A DNA stretch of 64,000 nucleotides from Terana coerulea (Eukaryota; Basidiomycota; Agaricomycetes; Polyporales; Phanerochaetaceae). The position numbers and the translations under genes were made by a program. Below the pieces are notes generated by a model. That model had not been told where the DNA came from and did not search any database. It worked only from the letters and a program-made list of their open reading frames with translations. Positions 22,143 to 33,812 of this stretch are shown one piece after another. The stretch covers positions 248,001 through 312,000 of the forward strand of contig JAKOGH010000681.1 of assembly GCA_024811115.1 (NCBI GenBank), given 5' to 3'. The stretch's first letter is position 1. Every line of letters starts with the position of its first letter.

Positions 22143-23341
22143 TCATTCGTCCTTTGACGTTCCTGTAATAAGTTGCTTCCCTCCCACAACAAGAGCGCCG
22201 CCAATAGCCTTAGCTGCAGCACTGGCAAGGAACGGCCCAGCAGCTCCGGCGGCCACAGCAGGTATCATGGGAATGGCCCCGCATACGATGGAAATCGCGC
22301 CGATGATGGTAGCCAACATGGGGAACTCCCGGTTGAGCTCGTCAAGTGCTGTGCAGACGAGCACGAGCCATAGCGGTGCGTTTTCTGAGGAAGGAAATTT
22401 TAGAATCATTGATCTTCCAATAGGACGCGGTTGACTGACCGGTCTTCACCAGCATCCCGGTTCTAGGGAACTTTGGCTTCTGCACTGGTTTCGGACTGTC
22501 CTTCGGAGGACTCTTCTTCAAGCTCTTGGAACGTACGAGCTCGGTCTTCTTTGAAGAGGTGTCTTGGGTACCTCCAAATGAGAAAAAACTCGAGCTTGAG
22601 GCCACGCTCGTCTCCTTCACAGACTTGCTCTTCGCCTGCGTTGCGTCCGCGTTGGTACCTCCTCCAAACGAGAAGAAGGTAGATCCAGATCCCGCGCTAG
22701 AGTCGTGGACAACTTTACTCTTGGTCGCCTGGGGGGTTACAGGGCTGGTGGCAAAGGAGAACAGGCTAGGGCGGGAAGGAGGCGTCTTTGCGTTGACGGT
22801 TGTACTTTTTACGACCTGCGTGGAGGATTCGGTCGACCACGGGGGCGTCGTCAACGAGCGGATCAGGGATGGGTGCGGCGGTGGTACTGATTTCTCTGGC
22901 GTGGAGACATCGTTAGGAGCCCTCCTGAAGAAGCTCTTGATAGTCTCGAGTTTCACGAGTCTGCTGTCCTCTATTTCCCCTGAAGGAAACAACTCAGTGT
23001 ATGCAACTCAAGAGTCTCCCTGAAGACGTACAGTGCATGTTAAGCATCGCGACGGAGAGCTTCTTCCAGTTCCACTCGTACTTGTTCTTGTCGGCCTGCT
23101 GATATGCCGTATCCATGACCCTCTTAACCTGGTCGAGACGGGCGGTGGCCTTCTTCCCGATGCAACGCTGTGCGACTTCGTGCCATAGGGCTTTCGGAAC
23201 TTTAGACTGTTTGCATGCCGCCTCGATCTGCTTCAACCACGATTCCACGGCGTGATTATCGGGCGAAGCTTTTCCCTTGAACTTGGGCGCATCTATCCAA
23301 GACGCAAGGAAGGCATCGATGTCGAATGTCGACTTCGACAT
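22143..23341 (-). CDS. Gene B: paralogue of gene A, 363 aa
   Basis: Three exons: 23341-23032, 22979-22440 and 22384-22143. Introns are 52 and 55 nt, both phase 1 and both placed exactly as in gene A. The first splice joins a T to GG, giving a Trp codon in both genes (HWEIED here, GWEMDV there). The N-terminal domain (APKFKGKASPDN, ESWLKQIEAACK, ALWHEVAQRCIGK, WNWKKLSVAMLNM) is clearly homologous to gene A. The Ser-rich linker is longer and contains two near-repeats (SSSFFSFGG and GSTFFSFGG). The C-terminal hydrophobic part has GAIPMIPAVAAGAAGPFLAS. Function unknown. Weak Gag-like resemblance plus a membrane hairpin suggest a self-assembling, membrane-directed protein, which is inference only. 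Confidence 0.82.
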
Positions 23342-23428
23342 GGTAGATATCCAATAAAGTTTGGCAGAAGATGACGAGGGGTGTGTTGATGTAGGGAGTG
23401 AACTGTACGCTCGAGTGTGGCGTGTTGA

Positions 23429-23434
23429 TTTATA
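23429..23434 (-). promoter_or_regulatory. TATA box of gene B
   Basis: TATAAA on the minus strand, about 90 nt upstream of the start at 23341, matching the element in front of paralogue gene A. Confidence 0.5.
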
Positions 23435-23681
23435 GCCACACACCAGAGGTCACGTTCCTTAGCGGTGGCCTATGACACGACGTTGTCGCACATGGCTGGC
23501 CACTCAGTTGGAACAATGTCGATTTTATCGTAATGATCAAGACCTGCGCCCGCAGTCCGTCTGATCGCGTAGCAAACCTATAGTCAGTAACTCCGACTTA
23601 CTACACAAGCAGATTCTTAGTGATCGCAAGAAAGTACCAGTCTTCAAGCTTCGAGAGACGTCCACCCGTCCAGGAAGGCTT

Positions 23682-24619
23682 TCATTCCATGTCATTCATC
23701 GCAGCGTCTTTGTCTACATGATCGCCAGTCCCAATAGAGTGTCGCGGACCCATGTCCATCGAATCCACCAGTCGCTGTGTGCGCGCACGTACTGCCCTTT
23801 TCATCTCTTTATGGATGACCTGTCCGGCCTCGCAAGCCAGCTTGAAGATGTCGCCAAACCGGTCTACATGAAGTCTTGTCTCCATGGTCACTAACGTGAC
23901 GTTCCCTGTCTTCGGCATGACTGCTACAGTCAGGTGGGGAATGTCGTTCTCCTCGAGAGTCGTTAGGTCGAGCATGGGGATGTCGAATGAACGCCGCCAG
24001 TCACCGCACAGACAAGATCGAGGAGCGGTATGCCGGCACCGACCAGCGCGAGCGTTGTTGCATTTATACTGGCCTGCAAAAGGCCACCGTCTTGCTGGAG
24101 GACATGGACGTAGATGTCAATCTGAGAACGAGGATAGAGATTCGTCTGGACGACAGGCTCGAAGGTCGATTTTATGGCGGACGCGAATTCCAATATTCGT
24201 CTGGAAGATACCGGTTAGCTGACCTTGTGCAAAGTATGGTCCCAGTTCGCATACTGCACAAATTCCAATACAACAATGACTTACTTGTCACCGCGATTTC
24301 TCTTTCCTGCGCTCGCCGGTACTGAAGGGAGCAATGTTGACCTCCACGTTTAGTACAGCGCGGTCATGTAGGGTTTGCGACCGCATTTTTGCTTCTCTTG
24401 GCCCGAAAACTGAGACGAGTACCTCCGTCAAGCCATGTGTTATACTGGCTGCGCCGTCTGCTGTTCCCCGCTGGGACAAGTCCATGGTGATGTCCCGAAG
24501 TTCATACTGCCTTCGTCCATCCGAACGATACCCATCGTCGTTTAGGATCTCAATTCTAGAGCTCTTGCAATCTAACTCAGTTCATCATATACAATGCAAG
24601 CTATAAACACGCTCACCAT
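23682..24619 (-). CDS. RRP41: Exosome core subunit Rrp41/Ski6 (RNase PH-like), 266 aa, two frame breaks
   Basis: Exon 1 is the start codon alone (24619-24617), then a 53-nt intron, exon 2 24563-24285, an 84-nt intron and exon 3 24200-23682. Conserved blocks are SRIEILNDDGYRSDGRR, MDLSQRGTADGAAS, EVLVSVFGPREAK, TFEPVVQTNLYPRSQIDI and MLDLTTLEENDIPHLTVAVMP. Two one-base breaks occur in otherwise perfect sequence. One is an extra A in an A-run at 24303-24305 (before RNRGDK). The other is a missing C in a C-run at 23976-23979 (just before MLDLTTLEEND). They cancel, so the total is exactly 267 codons. The gene is essential in yeast, so sequence error is more likely than a pseudogene. Divergent from the beta-adaptin gene. 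Confidence 0.92.
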
Positions 24620-24971
24620 GAAGAGAGCAAGCTTGTTTGACCTACCGATGCGAAATGGAGGGGAGCAAAAGGGATACAGTTCTACCAGGCAATCATTTCT
24701 CCTGGGGCTTACTGCAAGGCTTACTTCCATTCAAGCGCGTAATTATCAAGCTTACTGATTGCTACGCCTACTCTATCATCGCGCTTACTCTGTCACTTAC
24801 TCTCATACTTACCATTACCTGACTCTTCTCGCACCTCCATAGCGCCTCCCGAGCTCCTGCTCTCATTTACATTGTTTCAGCTTGCCACGCCTTCTCTACG
24901 AACACTGTCTGCTGTGATCGACTCCTACCCTGTCCTCAGTTTGGCCAGCTATCCAATAATCAAAGGTCCTG

Positions 24972-27589
24972 ATGGCCAGTTTTCGTGCTCCTCCGCGCAA
25001 GGGCGAGAACTTCGAGCTCAGTGCCGATCTCAATAGTGAATACAAGGAGAAGCGCAAGGATGCGATCAAGCGAGTCATAGCCAATATGACGGTGCAGAAG
25101 GGTGTGTGCTTTAAGGCGTCGTAGTATGAACTGTCTAACGCTCGTATAAGATGTCAGTGGGCTGTTCCCGGACGTCCTGAAGAACATGCAGACAGACGAC
25201 CTGGAGCAGAAGAAGCTCGTATACCTCTACTTGATGAACTATGCCAAGACCCAACCTGAGCTGGTCATCCTCGCCGTGAACACTTTTGTGAAGGACACGG
25301 ATGACTCCAATCCCCTCGTACGCGCTTTGGCGATCCGGACTATGGGCTGTCTTCGCGCAGAGAAGATCATCGACTACCTGTGCGACCCGCTGCAAAAGTG
25401 CCTCCGAGATGAGAACCCTTACGTCCGGAAGACCGCAGCTTTATGCGTTGCGAAGCTGTATGACCTGAAGCCGGAGCTAGTTATTGAGAACGGGTTCCTG
25501 GAGACGTTGAGGGAGATGGTCGCGGACAGTAACCCAATGGTATGTCACTTGATGTTGACTCATGTGCAGATAAGTTTCATGTCGGATAGGTTGTGGCGAA
25601 CACTGTGGCAGCTCTCACAGATATCCACAACGCCTCGGTCGCTGCAGGATTAAACGAAGAAGTGTTCAACATCAGTAACAGCGTCCTCAGCAAACTACTT
25701 GTCGCTCTCAACGAATGCTCGGAGTGGGGACGTGTAGCAGTCTTGAATGCGCTCGCACGGTACGAGACGACGAGCGACCAGGAAAGCGAACACATATGCG
25801 AACGTGTCGTACCACAATTCCAGCATGCGAACGCCAGCGTGGTACTTGCTGCAATCAAGGTGCGCCCCTTTCGCTGAGATCGCCCTGCTGCTATTTACGG
25901 GGCATGTAGGTCATTATGATACACATGCGGAATGTCCACTCAGAGAACCTCACCAAGCAACTTGTCCGGAAAATGGCTCCCCGCTCGTCACTCTCCTCTC
26001 GAATCCACCAGAAGTGCAATGGGTCGCACTCCGTAACATCAACCTTCTACTGCAAAAACGCCCCGAAATCCTGTCGAACGAGATGCGAGTGTTCTTCTGC
26101 AAATACAACGATCCTCTGTACGTGAAAGTGGAGAAGCTGGACATCATGGTCAGGTTGGCGAACGAGAGCAATGTGGACCCACTGCTCAGTGAGTTGAAAG
26201 AGTATGTCGGACCTAAACTCCGTTCAGACTATTTGGACTTACCTTGTATTAGGTATGCTTCCGAGGTTGACGTCGATTTCGTCCGGAGAAGCATCAAGGC
26301 CATTGGACAGGCCGCTATCAAGATCGACGAAGCGGCCGAGCGATGTGTCAACGTCCTCTTGGAGCTTATAGCCACGCGTGTAAGCTACGTCGTGCAGGAA
26401 GCTGTCGTCGTTATGAAGGTGACCGAAGGATTACAGTGTAATTGCGTTAGATGTGCTCACAGAAAGTTCAGGATATCTTCAGAAAATATCCTTCCACTTA
26501 CGAAGGCGTCATCCCGACTCTGTGCGCTAACCTGGACGAACTCGATGAACCAGATGCCAAGGCATCGCTAATCTGGATCATTGGAGAATACGCAAACAAG
26601 ATTGACAACGCGGATGAGCTTCTTGGTATCTTTGTGGAAACCTTCACGGAGGAGTCGTATCCTGTGAGTATCGTGATTTTAGTATCCTAAAAATTGCGCT
26701 AACGCCTTGAGATTCAGGTCCAACTGCAAACACTAACGGCTGTCGTGAAGCTTTTCCTACGGAAACCAGACTCATCACAAGGCCTTGTTCAGCGCATCCT
26801 GAACACTGCCACAAAGGACTGTGACTCGCCAGACGTGAGAGATCGTGCTTACATCTACTGGCGATTACTCTCAACAGATCCTGGGGCAGCAAAGGTACGT
26901 CTCAGCGATCAAGATTTGACATTCCTCACAAACGTGTTACCCAGACCGTCGTGCTCGCTCATCGTCCCCCAATATCTCTACCACGGACTACCGTGGCACC
27001 CGCCCTCCTTGAAGAGCTTCTCGGCGAGGTTTCAAGTCTGGCGAGCGTGTATCACAAGCCAGCGGAGACGTTCGTTGGACGAGGCCGCGTTGGTGCAGAT
27101 GCATTGCCGAGGAGGGGTGGAGAGTACGTGTCGCAATTTCTCGTCCGACGGTGATATTGACCATCTTCCAGTCTCGGTGATGATAAACAAGTCACCCAGA
27201 GAGCGCTTGAAACTGTGGTTATTGGTCAACAAGCGGAGAACCTGCTGAACTTCGACGACCCGGCAACGGACGACCAGCAGCCGTCTGGCCTCGCCGCGAC
27301 TGCTGCCCTGGCCGCTACTCCCGCCGCGGCGAGTCTGCTGTCCGGGACGTCAAGTAACCCACTGGACGACCTCGTGTCAATATTTGGCAACGTCAGCATG
27401 AGCAACACCGCGCAGTCTCCGCCGCAGCTGGCAAATCCAGTGGCAGGTCTAGGCGGTCTGTCGTTTGGCGCTGCACCAATGGCGCCGTCGCCGGTTCCTC
27501 CACAAACGCCCTCCATCTTCCAGGCGGCATCACCGCCGCAGTCGCAGCAGCCACAGCAAGCGCAGGATGATCTGTTAGGGTTGTTCTAA
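24972..27589 (+). CDS. APL2: AP-1 complex beta-adaptin (Apl2-like), 737 aa, 9 exons, one frame break
   Basis: Exons: 24972-25101, 25151-25539, 25590-25859, 25910-26201, 26253-26418, 26472-26663, 26718-26894, 26945-27123 and 27172-27589. The armadillo-like trunk is highly conserved ([71 protein letters not shown]). A short hinge follows with NLLNFDD, a clathrin-box-like motif, and a Pro/Gln-rich tail ending DDLLGLF. The C-terminal ear domain is absent, as in other fungal AP-1 beta subunits. One base is missing in a C-run at 25979-25982: adding it restores the frame through [10 protein letters not shown] and [17 protein letters not shown] and gives 738 codons. It sorts cargo between the Golgi and endosomes. 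Confidence 0.94.
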
Positions 27590-28116
27590 GCATTGAGTAG
27601 ACTTCATACCGTGCCTTATGTATTTGCCATCACTGGAATTGTAGGATTATGTTCAGGTTTGACTTACGAGCCGCGGGTCGAGCGTACTGGCTTCAGTGAT
27701 AATATGGGCTGAACCGCAAGTTCTTCTCATTGCAACAATCACCGGTACACCATCTGCCACATTGCGATGCATAGCCAACATCAATATGTTGCGAACTCGT
27801 CGGGTCACAACAACTGACCTGAACTTTATCATGGCAGGTTAAATACCCCCGCTGGGTTGCTGCGGGGTTACGTCTGCCCTCGGGGTTTGCGACTTGCAAC
27901 CAGCGTATTTGACAGAGTTCTCCGGATTCATTGCACACAGTCCTCATTCAAAGGCCCAACTGCACAAGGCGACTATTAGTAGTCAGCACCTCACACCAGT
28001 GAGTTCAGGTTTCTCTGTAATATACTGGCGACAAGTGTTTATTATTGCTTCATTAACTGCTGTCATTGCTGCCCCACCAGCCCGCTTTGTGCGACATACA
28101 TACTTCAGGCTCAGCA
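27590..28116. other. Intergenic, contains a short GC hairpin
   Basis: 527 bp with no gene. A 6-bp perfect stem (CCCCGC/GCGGGG) with a 9-nt loop lies at 27847-27867. The rest is promoter for the membrane protein at 28117. Confidence 0.4.
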
Positions 28117-28887
28117 ATGGCACCTCCCACCCTTGAGACAGTAGAACCAGGCGCTGCGGTGACGGAGGAGACATCCACTGCCATCACTGGCAACCTGAAG
28201 ACCGAGCCCTTCCTGGTCGCAGCGACGAAGCGTATCACATCCACTTTCTTCGCATCCATCTTCGTCGGCAGCTTCTTCGCCTCGACGGTCGCCCTGCTGC
28301 TCATCGCGCGCACCCTGTTCGCCATCCCCGTGTCCTACACCCTCTCCCAAGCCTGGCGGTTCGCGAGTCCGATGTTCTTCGGCGCGGCGGAGCCAGGCGA
28401 GCCCGAGCCGCTGCCCACGCTGTATGCGTACTACCGGGTGTCCGTGCTCGGCGCGGCGGTCATCGCGGCGGTCTGGGGCATCATCGCTGCGGTCGGGATG
28501 GGCGTCGCCGTCCTCTTTGGCTGGAAGAAGCTGGACGCGCAGGCGATCAAGAGTACACAGACGCAGACGGCGCAGGGAATCAAGGGGTCGAAGTTCAAAT
28601 TCTTGCAGTCGCCGGTCGCCAATGCCGTCTGTGCTGCCCTCGTAGGCGTCCATCAGATCAGAGTCGGTACCGATGCCCTTCAGCTGTTGTACGACAAGGC
28701 GTCGTATCCGATGACGGATGGCCTCTGGAGGTTCACGCCTTTCGCTGCGGTTGGGTACGCCGTCGGCGCCGTCGTTTGCTCCCACCTTTGGCTGAAGGCG
28801 TGGGGAGGTGAAGCTCCAGGTGCGAAGGCGAAGGAGGGTGCCATTGTACTCGAGGAACAAGGCGTAGAGGGGGAGTCGAAGGTGTGA
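28117..28887 (+). CDS. Single-exon multi-pass membrane protein, 256 aa, unknown function
   Basis: ATG at 28117 in CAGCAATGGCA context, uninterrupted to TGA at 28885-28887. I do not recognise the family. A hydrophilic Thr/Glu-rich N-terminus (~1-40) is followed by about four hydrophobic helices: residues ~45-70 (FFASIFVGSFFASTVALLLI), ~110-140 (VSVLGAAVIAAVWGIIAAVG), ~175-195 and ~210-235 (FTPFAAVGYAVGAVVCSHLW). The C-terminal tail is charged. Lack of introns is unusual beside intron-rich neighbours. The frame keeps strong GC3 bias along its length, which supports real coding. Confidence 0.78.
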   Translation: MAPPTLETVEPGAAVTEETSTAITGNLKTEPFLVAATKRITSTFFASIFVGSFFASTVALLLIARTLFAIPVSYTLSQAWRFASPMFFGAAEPGEPEPLPTLYAYYRVSVLGAAVIAAVWGIIAAVGMGVAVLFGWKKLDAQAIKSTQTQTAQGIKGSKFKFLQSPVANAVCAALVGVHQIRVGTDALQLLYDKASYPMTDGLWRFTPFAAVGYAVGAVVCSHLWLKAWGGEAPGAKAKEGAIVLEEQGVEGESKV

Positions 28888-29241
28888 TGTTTAGATCCCA
28901 AGTTGGTTTCCCTTTGTGATACTGGATATCGGCGTGAGAAGTGTTCCAGACTGTATCCTCTATTTATTTGAGCTGTTTCCTCAGATAGTGTGGTAGACTT
29001 TGTGTAGTAAATGAAATGAAGAACAACAATGAGTGCTGTGATCTGCGGATTGCGCGCCGTTCTTACACGCCGTCAATAATGCCAGGATCCAGAATTCTAA
29101 TGGTAAGTCACAAGACGTGCGAACCCATCGTGTTCACTTCAACATTGCCCTGCTTTATTGCAATTCAAATAATACGCACATTGGGCCTCTGGACACACAA
29201 CGATACCTCAAGGGCACCCGTATTTCCGACCGCAGCCCAGC

Positions 29242-31353
29242 TTATTGCACCTTGGTGAACCAAATCTCCGCAGTCTCCTGCACACTCCCACCAATCCGCT
29301 GTCGCTCCGTCGTCTCCCCGACCAGGCCACTGACACCCAGCCCAACAACGCGCGGCGCTCCCCGCTGCGCGCCGCGGCCCCGCGCACGACGAACTCCGCG
29401 CGGGCCCGCGTCTCGCCTGTCTCCTCCGTCTGGAACGGGCTCGTGTCCTGTCCGTACCCGTGCGGGAACAGGTACGTCGCGCTCAGCGCGAATGCGTCGC
29501 CGGCTGTGTGCGCGAGCCGCGCGTGCGAGATCCAGAGGGAGTTGAGCGCGGCGTAGAGCACCGGCGCGGCCGCGTCCGTGACATTCTCGAACGGCGCGAA
29601 GGCCGCGAGCACGCCCGTGCACGCCGGCGGCGGGCGCGGCGACGGCGCGCAAAGCGTGAGGTTGCCGTAGCCCGGGTCGTGGTACGTGCCGGCGTACGCC
29701 GCGAGCGGCAGCGCGAGCGGCTTATCAGCGGCGGGTGCTGGCGAGGGCGACGGATGGACAGGGACATGCCAGTGCTCTGGGGCGGTAGCGACGGCGGACG
29801 CGTTCTTGGGCGCGGCGAGCCGGGTGGATTCCTTATGCGGCAGCCCGAGGAAATCCTCGACAACGCGGTAGCTGATGGCGAGCTCCTGGCTGTGCTTGTT
29901 GTCCCCGTTCGCGAGCGCGACGACGGCGAGCCCGGCGTCGCGCAGGACGAGGATCTCGGCGGAGAAGCCGGGGATCGCGCCGCCGTGCGTCACGAGCTGG
30001 CGTGCAGTGAGCTCTCGTGCAGACTACGAATATGTTCGGCAGAGAGAAGGGTGGACGTACGTCGTGGCCCTGGTACGACAGCCGCTCCCAGCCCATGCCG
30101 TACCCGAGGATGGAGAAGTGCGGCTGCGAGGCCGTGCCGCTCACCAGCGCGTGCGCGGTCGTGATCTCGTCGACGACGCTCCGCGGGATGATCGTCTCGT
30201 TCGTGGCTGGGTTGACGCCGTAGTTCAGGAACGTGTTCACCCACTTCGTCTGCGAGATACGACATCGTTTAATTAGTGCCTGGAGATGTGAGAGTCAAGA
30301 CTGACGAGGTCAACGACGTTGCTGATAATTCCACCCGGGCCCGCGTTGAGCGCGATCATCTCCTCGGTGAACCAGAACGGGATGCGCCGCCCGGAGTCGG
30401 TCCAGGTCTGCGTCGCCTTCCCGTCGCGGTGCGCCTCGTTCGGGCTGAACGTCGTGGAGGACATGTTCAGCCGGTCCCAGATGCGCTCCTTGAGAAACTC
30501 GGTGTACGGCTTCCCAGAATACGTAGGAGATCAGATGAGCACCGGTGATATAGAACTACGAAGAGAGTCAATTGTCGCATGCGCTGCATAAAACATAGAA
30601 TGCTGGTACCTGGTTGTTGTAGTGCCACCGTTGACGAAGCTCAAAAGCAGGACGGAGGTGGCGCATGCGACGAACGATTTCTACGGGGCTATCCCTGGGC
30701 GCGAGGTACGACAGCTCGTGCCTACCAAAACCAAACCTTCAGGTTCCGCAGCCGGCAATAGAACATTAGAGGGCGTACCTGGGAAGCCCAGTCTGATGCG
30801 ACAGCGCATCCCGCACCGTGACCTTCTCGCTCGCCCACTCGTCCATAAGCTCCCAGTCACCAGGCAGCAGCTCGGCAAGCTTCGTGTGCCAGTCGAGCCG
30901 CCACACGCCGGGCGGCAGCGCGGTCGCATTCCGGCCGTGCGCGAAGTCGTCGATGAGGAGGCCGAGCGCGCTCGCGAGGAACGCCTTCGAGCACGAGGCG
31001 ATGTCGAACAGCGTCTGCGGCGCAGCAATACGCATATATGCATGCGTCTCGTCAGTCATTCACAAGGGGGCGGAGGAGCGAGTACGTACGTCGACGGTCA
31101 TGGCGTCGCCGTCCTCGGTCTTGATGCCGAAGCTCTCGAGTTCGACGACGCCGCCGGAGTGCACGACGCCGAGCGTGAGCCCCGGCACACGCCCGTCCGC
31201 CATGCGCTCCGCGACGAACTGTTTCAGCTCCGGGGTCAGGACCCGCTTGTCCTGCGCGAGCTCGGCGGCTCGAGCAGCGTCGCGGAAGACGGCCTGCTCC
31301 TGTGCGAGGGCGGCGCCTGCAAGCAGAGCGGCACAGGTCAGTTTTTTCCACAT
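29242..31353 (-). CDS. Secreted serine beta-lactamase-like hydrolase (S12/class C fold), two frame breaks
   Basis: Starts at 31353 with a signal peptide (MWKKLTCAALLAGAALA). Exon 1 runs 31353-31090. The next begins at 31014 with the active-site SCSK (SxxK) in LFDIASCSKAFL. Later exons carry YNN (30640 region), the second catalytic motif. HGG follows (in QLVTHGGAIPGFSAE, near 29990), the counterpart of the KTG motif. So all three catalytic elements are present. The C-terminal domain ends in GLVGETTERQRIGGSV and FTKVQ, stop at 29242. Two breaks disturb the frame: one base too many near 30513-30520, before GKPYTEFLKERIW, and a GC-rich slip near 29349-29358. Related fungal proteins hydrolyse esters, lactones or D-amino peptides. 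The substrate here is unknown. Confidence 0.8.
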
Positions 31354-31462
31354 ACTTCACTTGCTCGTCGTGTGCGCTGGTGGTGGTTCAGCGCAGAGAG
31401 AGCTGTGCGGCGCAGCGCAGCGAACGCGGCGAGAATCTGAGGGTTATGATGCAAGGTTCGAG

Positions 31463-31509
31463 GACATGGTGGTCATTCTGATGGGAGAACGTTCTACGAC
31501 ACTTGCCAT
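31463..31509. repeat. Short block repeated at 35937-35986
   Basis: The block containing ACATGGTGGTCATTCTGA, then GGGAGAACGTTCT and TTGCCATATG, recurs at 35937-35986. Here it directly abuts the repeat that carries the broken SDR copy. At the second locus the two are 2.7 kb apart. Confidence 0.75.
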
Positions 31510-31631
31510 ATGGGTACGTTCGGGAAGTGCCGAGCCGGCCAATGGCGGCCCGCGGCCGAGCTTCCAGCAACTTTCCAGTGTCCTCCTCACCAAGTCAACA
31601 CCAAGTGCTAAACGTTAAACACTCGAGCACG

Positions 31632-31963
31632 ATGGATTTGGGGCTCAAGGATGTTCATGTGTTGGTCACTGGTACGCTCAATACGTTAATCAGTTATAAG
31701 TACGCTCAAGGTGGTTTGTGCAGGTGCGAACGGTGGAATAGGATTTGAGACCGCCCGGTTCTTCCTCAGTTAGAACTTATTTATCCCCTTTCCCAAGGCC
31801 GTGGACGACGCCATCCTAGGTTTTCAACAGAACAAGACGCAAAGGTCATGGCCCACTACAGGTCCAGCGCCGCTGCTTTGAACGCCCTCTCGCTCGTCAG
31901 AGTTCGGTCCAACGAATGTGCGGAATGTGCAGGCGGATTTGACGAAGGAAGAAGAGGTAGCAT
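31632..31963 (+). pseudogene. Truncated SDR copy (source or sister gene at 38799)
   Basis: The first exon is identical in protein (MDLGLKDVHVLVTG). It is followed by a degenerate intron and NGGIGFETAR, as in the intact SDR gene at 38799-39854. A 9-nt insertion after the second exon and a shift in the third exon (around 31898) break the frame. The similarity stops at ~31962, after the block encoding QADLTKEE. Sequence that lies beyond the 3' end of the intact gene (40003-40075) follows immediately. The catalytic Tyr-Lys half is therefore missing. It cannot encode a working dehydrogenase. Confidence 0.88.
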
Positions 31964-32238
31964 GTCTAGCCTGCTGCCGCAGAAAGGCCGTGGGACTCGC
32001 GCAGGCTATTGCGCAGACGCTATCGACCATGGCATCGAATCCTTTAGAAGCCTCTACCTCCTCCACGTCTTTTCGACGCTCCAGGCAGCCTGACTCGCCG
32101 CTGGAACGCTGCGATAGTCTTCCCACCAAGGGTTCGTCTTGACTATTTATTGGACTACCATCCGCCCACCCTCATTGCACGCGACTGCCACGCGTATCTC
32201 TGTCCCTCTTTGCTTCCCGCTTGTGCACCCACCCCGTC

Positions 32239-33812
32239 TTATGGCCCGCCTAAACCTGCTTCCACGGGCTCTTCCTCTGTCTCTTCTCCAACCTTTGTTT
32301 GATCCTCCTGGATGGCCGCCTCTACAATGCCACGAAGGTAGTCTTCCTGTTGTTCTTCTCAGATGGCCACACATCCGGAGGTCGAGCAGTTGTGGTCGGG
32401 TGAGCGAGACGTCGCGGTCGTCTACTTTATACTCGGTTGAAGCCTGCAGGAGGTCGGTCATAGTGAACCACACTTGTGGTTGAAGAGGACGCAATCCGTT
32501 CCACATGAGCCGGATGGCCGCTTTACCTGTGCGCGTAGCTTCGGGCAAGAAAGCCCCTTGCGCGACCCTCTCCACGATCCACCTGAATATATGCGCGTGC
32601 GCTGTATCCACGTCCAGATAAAATTTGTTGATCTCGTTTGTGTTGCAGAGAACGTCGTCGAAACCCACCCAGTCTGTGCCCATGAAGTCGCTGAGGATGA
32701 ACGGGCCGTCTATTGCTAGCGTAACTTGAAGGCCAGTGGCCGTGATTTGCTTAACAGTAAGGCGGAAAATATCAACCTGTGTTTTCTGACGAGTCACCGG
32801 CTCGAAGGACATGCTGAAATATGTGTGCGAAACCTGTTCCTTGACTACGCATGTTCCCCAGTTATTACTATATTGTTAACTAGCACTAGCTTTGGCACTC
32901 ACTTATGAATAGCAAGCGTGTTGTTGCGCAATTACGAGGTTTGAGACTCCCCACGATGCGCGGAATGACTGCAGAAAGCGGCTCCCGCATTGTCTCAGCC
33001 ACGTCTGTCGAGCGGGCTACGTACGTGATGGCAGTGAACATGAGTCGTGCCTCATATTCAGGTCCGCCGCAGTTGATCACGCCTATAGAGCCTAATTTTG
33101 CATGGCGCGGCATTCGGAGCCTAATGCCCAACGGAAGCAACTCCATGCCGCCCTCGAAGGTCAGATCTGCGCACGACACCTTTCGAAGATCGGGAATGTT
33201 CCAGATGAGGCGCAGGAAATCTTCGACATGGCGAAAATGTAGATGTGTGAGGGTGAGTTGTATCACGGAGAAAAAGCTGGTCGGTAATGTTCGCGGAAGG
33301 AGAGCACACAAAGAACTTGGTGCGTATGCGATACCCCTTGGCTCGTGACCCTCGGCTGGTAGGAATGTTTCGTTCAGTGTGAGGGTGACCTCGACCGGCG
33401 GGAATCGTTGTCGAGGTTTTACACCAGGCGTGACGTGTTCCCAATACAGTCTCGGTAGCTTGAGATAGAACTGATGTAGCCAAGGTGACCATGCACCCTC
33501 GCATACGAGTGTGTAAGTGCGAATATGCTTCTGGAGACCCGGGATACCGTGGATGGGGTTACGCATGAACCACAGTAGCCGGTCCAAGTCCTCCTGCGAA
33601 CGCAAAGTTACCTTGCCGAAGATCAATTTCCGGCAAATCGGTGCCCAGTAGCGGCATACGAGGCTGCAGGTATGCAGACTTCTCCTTTCTTCCGCTGAGA
33701 ACTTGGCAGTACTAAATTCGCCGTGGGGTGCAAGGAGGATAAGAATCTTGTGCAAGATCTCAGGAGGGAGGTCGGCTCCTGTGGCGAAGGTTTCAACGCC
33801 TCGAGATGTCAT
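32239..33812 (-). CDS. F-box domain protein, ~495 aa, one frame break
   Basis: Two exons: 33812-32899 and 32813-32239, intron 85 nt. The F-box is near the N-terminus (DLPPEILHKILILLAPHGE... SLHTCSLVCRYWAPICRKLIF). Leucine-rich, irregular repeats typical of Agaricomycete F-box proteins follow, for example LTHLHFRHVEDFLRLIWNIPDL. Near 32360 one extra base shifts the frame into an Arg/Gly-rich tail. The alternative frame there reads a conserved-looking acidic end (EDYLRGIVEAAIQEDQTK, ending GLGGP at 32239). With that base removed the gene is exactly 496 codons. It is presumably an SCF ubiquitin-ligase receptor with unknown substrate. It lies between the two SDR copies. Confidence 0.78.

Noticed and set aside
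29208..29340. Arg-rich C-terminus of the beta-lactamase-like gene ending at 29208
   Set aside because: The alternative frame ends at 29242 with a family-typical tail (GLVGETTER... FTKVQ), so the Arg-rich version is out of frame.
32147..32360. Arg/Gly-rich C-terminus of the F-box gene
   Set aside because: The adjacent frame gives an acidic, balanced tail. The Arg/Gly-rich version is typical of an out-of-frame GC-rich read.
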